Source: Dehalococcoides mccartyi
Lineage (GTDB): Bacteria > Chloroflexota > Dehalococcoidia > UBA2979
Direction of reading: 5' to 3'
Assembly (NCBI GenBank): GCA_945888895.1
Contig: CAMDAY010000032.1
Location: 1-13,981, forward strand
DNA: 13,981 bases
The first letter of the stretch is position 1. The number at the start of each line of letters is the position of its first letter. Below the pieces are notes generated by a model, which had not been told where the DNA came from, searched no databases, and saw nothing but the letters and a program-made list of their open reading frames with translations. Made by a program: the position numbers and the translations under genes. Of this stretch, positions 11,562 through 13,981 are shown one piece after another.

Positions 11562-13948
11562 TTGCGGGGCATTGCCGTCGCGACCGGCGTCGCCGTCGCG
11601 GTCTGTGTGGGTGCTCCGGTCGATGCGGGCGTCCGCGTGCTGGTCGGCGTCGAGGTCGACACGTTGGCGCTCGTCGTCGTCATACCCGTGGCGGTAGCAG
11701 TCGGCGTGCCCACGGAGGCACCCGGGGCGGCGCTCAACAGCTGGCGCAGCCGCCCCCGCGTCTCCTCCGCCGCGAACGAATCCACCGCAGCCAGCAGCCT
11801 CGCCCGCAGGCTCGCGCCGCCGTCCAGGGCATCATCCACGCGTCCAGCCGCCTCACGGTCGTCTGAGAGCGCAGCAAGTACCTCCAACCGCGCACGGGTC
11901 ACGGACGACTCGTCGGAGACGGCCTCTGCGAGAGCGCGACGCAGTACCTCGCCGTCCTTCGAGCCGAGGGCGACGTGGAGACGGATGCTGAAGCCGTCCA
12001 CGACCGTGGGGAGCGTCGGCTCGGCGGAGCGCGGCGGGCCGGGCGGACGCGTGCCGCTCGGCGCGGGCGTGCGCGTGGGTTCCGGTGTGCGCGCGGTGGT
12101 GGTGGTCGGGCGGGGTCGGTTCGGCTCCGCGGCGAGCGCGCGCCGCAGACGATCCGCCTGGTCGCTCGGCATCACGCGCAGCCGATCGAGCAGCCTGGAG
12201 CGAAGCGTGTTGTCGCCGGACAGCACCGCCCTGACGCGCTCCGCCGACTCGGCGTGATTCAACAGCACCGCCAGGATCGTGAACTGCGCGCGGGTGCCGT
12301 TCGTGTCGCCGTTGTCCGCGATCTCGCGGAGGACAGCGCGGAGCGCCGAAGCGTCGTTGCGGGCGGTGGCCTCCCGCAGCCGGCCGGCAAAGGCCTCGTT
12401 CGCGGAGAGCTGGGCGCCGGTGGGCAACGCGGGCGGGGCAACCGCGGTCGACGGGCCGGTCACGCCAGCCTGCGTGCCGCTGGCGCCCGTCGCGCCTGGC
12501 TGCGTACGCGTGGCAGTTGAACCGCCCTGCGTGCCGGTGGAGTCGGTCGCCCCCGTCGCACCTGCCTGCGGGCGCTGCGTCGAAGTGGTCGGCGAGGCAA
12601 CCGGGCGGGTCGTTGACGGCTTCTGCGCCACGGTGACCGCGCGCTGGGCGGCGACGTCCGCGACCTTCTTCGTGCGCTCGGTCTCGACCACGCGGACGGC
12701 CTTCTCCGGGGTGGCGGGGGCAGGGCGTGCCGCCGGCTCGGCGAGGGTCACGCGGGCCTTGCCGTCCTGCGTCTCCACGCGGACCCGCACCTGGGCCGCG
12801 CCCGTCGAGTCATCGATCGGCACGCGCCGCTCGACGCCATTGACGCTCAAGACGAGGTCGCCCAACCCCGCCTCGAAGCGCTGGAGGTTCAGGGTGTACA
12901 CGCCGGGCTCGAGGCGCTGGAAGTCGAACTTCTGCGGGCCATCGCCGGGGTTCGAGGTGTTGACCCCGCGGATCTGGCGGAAGATCGCGCCGTCCGCGCG
13001 CGCGCCGGTCGCCTCGCCGCGCTCGGAGACGAGGGCGGCGGCGAACGGGGCGTCGATGGTCAGGCTGCCGGCCTCGGGCAAGTCGGCCCGCGCCGCGACC
13101 TTCTGGGCCTGCGCGCGCACGATCTGGCCGGTCGGGACGGCCACGCGGTCCGCGCCCAGCACCACGTGCACGAGCCCCTCGGACGTGGCGACGGAGGTCT
13201 GGCCGTCCACGATCGAGGTCTCGAACACCGTGCCGTGGACCTGGACGATGGCGTCCTGCGTGACCACCTCGTACCGGGAGCCGGGGCGGTCATCGGTGAC
13301 GACATCGTTCCAGAGGCGTCCGGAGAACTGGCGGAGCTGCACGTTGCGCGGTACCCCGACGCTGAGCTGCTCGATCGCGATCTCCGTCGAGGGGTCGAGG
13401 GAGGACGTGGAGCCGTCCGGGAAGGTCAACAGCGCGTGCCCGTCGGCGGTGGTGCGGAGCCGGACGCCCTGACGGACGCTCGCGCCATCCGTCAGCGGAC
13501 GCCACGAGCCGTCCACCTGCTCCTCAGCGGCGCCGGCGAAGACCGTGAGCGTCGAGGCTGCGGCGGGCGTGGAGGGCTGGCTGACGAGCAGGAGCATGCC
13601 GACGGCTGCGGCCAGCGCGATCGGCGCGGCGGCGGCGGTGATCCGCGGCAGGAGGCCGAACGAGAGCATCGAGCCGAACGAGGGCAGCCCGATCGCGCCA
13701 AGCAGCGAGCGCCGCTGCTGCGGCGTCTCGCGGATCAGCTCCATGAGCATGGCGCGGCGGATGAGGTTCGGCGCCTGCTCCGCGGGACGCGGGATGGACT
13801 GCATCGAAGTGGCGGCGAACAGGACGCCCTCGAGCTCCGCGCGGTGCTGCGGATAGCGCGCGAGGCAGTCGGACACCGTGGCGCGGCCCGCGACGATGTC
13901 GTCCAGGCAGAGGTCGATGATGCTGGCGAGGTCTTGCCGACGGTTCAC
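11558..13948 (-). CDS. FecR-domain, anti-sigma-like membrane protein with duplicated helical module
   Basis: A 796-residue protein. An N-terminal helical segment (ASIIDLCLDDIVAGRATVSD, then CLARYPQHRAELEGVL; residues 8-43) resembles the cytoplasmic part of anti-sigma-like proteins. A membrane helix (about 104-123) follows, then a FecR domain (about 133-275) with VRLRTTADGHALLTFPDGST and RYEVVTQDAIVQVHGTVFET, and a beta-rich segment (330-402). After this come a Thr/Gly/Gln-rich linker (about 443-511), helical module 1 (520-609), a Pro/Thr linker, helical module 2 (653-742) resembling module 1, and a Thr/Pro tail. The bulk is probably outside the membrane. The start is GTG at 13948 with GGTGG upstream; it overlaps the stop of the previous gene (GTGA). 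The likely role is control of an ECF-type sigma factor or envelope sensing; function is inferred from domains. The stop overlaps the channel gene's stop. Confidence 0.85.
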   Translation of the reverse strand: MNRRQDLASIIDLCLDDIVAGRATVSDCLARYPQHRAELEGVLFAATSMQSIPRPAEQAPNLIRRAMLMELIRETPQQRRSLLGAIGLPSFGSMLSFGLLPRITAAAAPIALAAAVGMLLLVSQPSTPAAASTLTVFAGAAEEQVDGSWRPLTDGASVRQGVRLRTTADGHALLTFPDGSTSSLDPSTEIAIEQLSVGVPRNVQLRQFSGRLWNDVVTDDRPGSRYEVVTQDAIVQVHGTVFETSIVDGQTSVATSEGLVHVVLGADRVAVPTGQIVRAQAQKVAARADLPEAGSLTIDAPFAAALVSERGEATGARADGAIFRQIRGVNTSNPGDGPQKFDFQRLEPGVYTLNLQRFEAGLGDLVLSVNGVERRVPIDDSTGAAQVRVRVETQDGKARVTLAEPAARPAPATPEKAVRVVETERTKKVADVAAQRAVTVAQKPSTTRPVASPTTSTQRPQAGATGATDSTGTQGGSTATRTQPGATGASGTQAGVTGPSTAVAPPALPTGAQLSANEAFAGRLREATARNDASALRAVLREIADNGDTNGTRAQFTILAVLLNHAESAERVRAVLSGDNTLRSRLLDRLRVMPSDQADRLRRALAAEPNRPRPTTTTARTPEPTRTPAPSGTRPPGPPRSAEPTLPTVVDGFSIRLHVALGSKDGEVLRRALAEAVSDESSVTRARLEVLAALSDDREAAGRVDDALDGGASLRARLLAAVDSFAAEETRGRLRQLLSAAPGASVGTPTATATGMTTTSANVSTSTPTSTRTPASTGAPTQTATATPVATAMPRN
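11723..11992 (-). repeat. Protein-level repeat, module 2 of the FecR protein
   Basis: This stretch encodes residues 653-742 (FSIRLHVAL to LRQLLSAAP), predicted by eye as an all-helical module. It aligns along its length with module 1, about one third identical including FxxRL, TRA, LxxRLL-type and RLR positions. See the separate finding for the comparison. Confidence 0.7.
12122..12391 (-). repeat. Protein-level repeat, module 1 of the FecR protein
   Basis: This stretch encodes residues 520-609 (FAGRLREAT to LRRALAAEP), rich in Ala, Leu and Arg with a helical pattern. It is the first copy of the duplicated module; a roughly 43-residue Pro/Thr linker (12119-11993) separates the copies. Confidence 0.7.
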
Positions 13949-13981
13949 GGCAGTCCACCCGTTTCTTCGATCTCGCGCCGC
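13945..13981 (-). CDS. C-terminal end of an upstream gene (partial; possibly a sigma factor)
   Basis: Reading in from the right edge on the minus strand, one frame gives RREIEETGGLP followed by TGA at 13947-13945. This TGA overlaps the GTG start of the FecR gene in GTGA, a common sign of translational coupling. In such loci an ECF sigma factor gene usually precedes the anti-sigma-like partner, so this could be its C-terminus, but eleven residues cannot prove it and the frame could be open by chance. Confidence 0.35.
   Translation of the reverse strand, partial: RREIEETGGLP

Overview
The window is a GC-rich (very roughly two-thirds G+C) chromosomal segment from a bacterium. Gene-dense layout, frequent GTG/TTG starts and above all a FecR-type envelope protein with long Thr/Pro 'TPTxTxTP' linkers suggest a Chloroflexota (Chloroflexi) genome, probably an environmental one; this assignment is inference, as no rRNA or phylogenetic marker is present. 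No tRNA, rRNA, CRISPR array, insertion sequence or prophage is visible.

Layout. (1) 1-1694, minus strand: ammonium transporter amtB and PII signal protein glnK form a classic operon (13-bp gap), followed by a very strong 19-bp hairpin (76-116) and the first 16 codons of another minus-strand gene running off the left edge. (2) 1922-3480: a D12-class adenine-N6 DNA methyltransferase (plus) and a small PD-(D/E)XK nuclease (minus) lie tail to tail and overlap antisense by 139 bp; I read them as a type II-like restriction-modification pair. (3) 3491-5351, minus: a HpcH/HpaI-type class II aldolase and a malate/lactate/sulfolactate-type dehydrogenase, tightly spaced, with the nuclease as the last cistron. 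(4) 5531-6308, plus: a 67-aa His/Cys-rich small protein and an O6-alkylguanine-DNA alkyltransferase (ogt), ending in a bidirectional terminator shared with a DUF805 membrane protein (6391-6756, minus). (5) 6863-7270: a 135-aa four-helix membrane protein. (6) 7293-8810, minus: an FMN-binding glutamate-synthase-domain protein interrupted by one in-frame TAG. (7) 8811-9070: intergenic region holding a 144-bp palindromic REP/MITE-like element. (8) 9071-11561: a HAD hydrolase (minus) divergent from mobA and an MscS-family channel (plus), with a 12-bp tandem repeat between them. (9) 11558-13948, minus: a 796-aa FecR-domain, anti-sigma-like membrane protein whose stop codon overlaps the MscS stop in a shared CTAG, and whose start overlaps (GTGA) the stop of a gene that runs off the right edge.

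How the parts work together. amtB and glnK handle ammonium uptake and its nitrogen-status control; the broken glutamate-synthase-domain gene is also linked to nitrogen by family but lies 6 kb away. The aldolase and dehydrogenase look like a small 2-oxo-acid/hydroxy-acid catabolic unit. Methyltransferase and nuclease would form a defence pair, and ogt is DNA repair. The best candidates for something not well described are the overlapping methyltransferase/nuclease pair, the duplicated roughly 90-residue helical module in the FecR protein, the His/Cys-rich small protein and the interrupted synthase gene. A curious window-wide feature is that 11 of 15 complete genes end in TAG.
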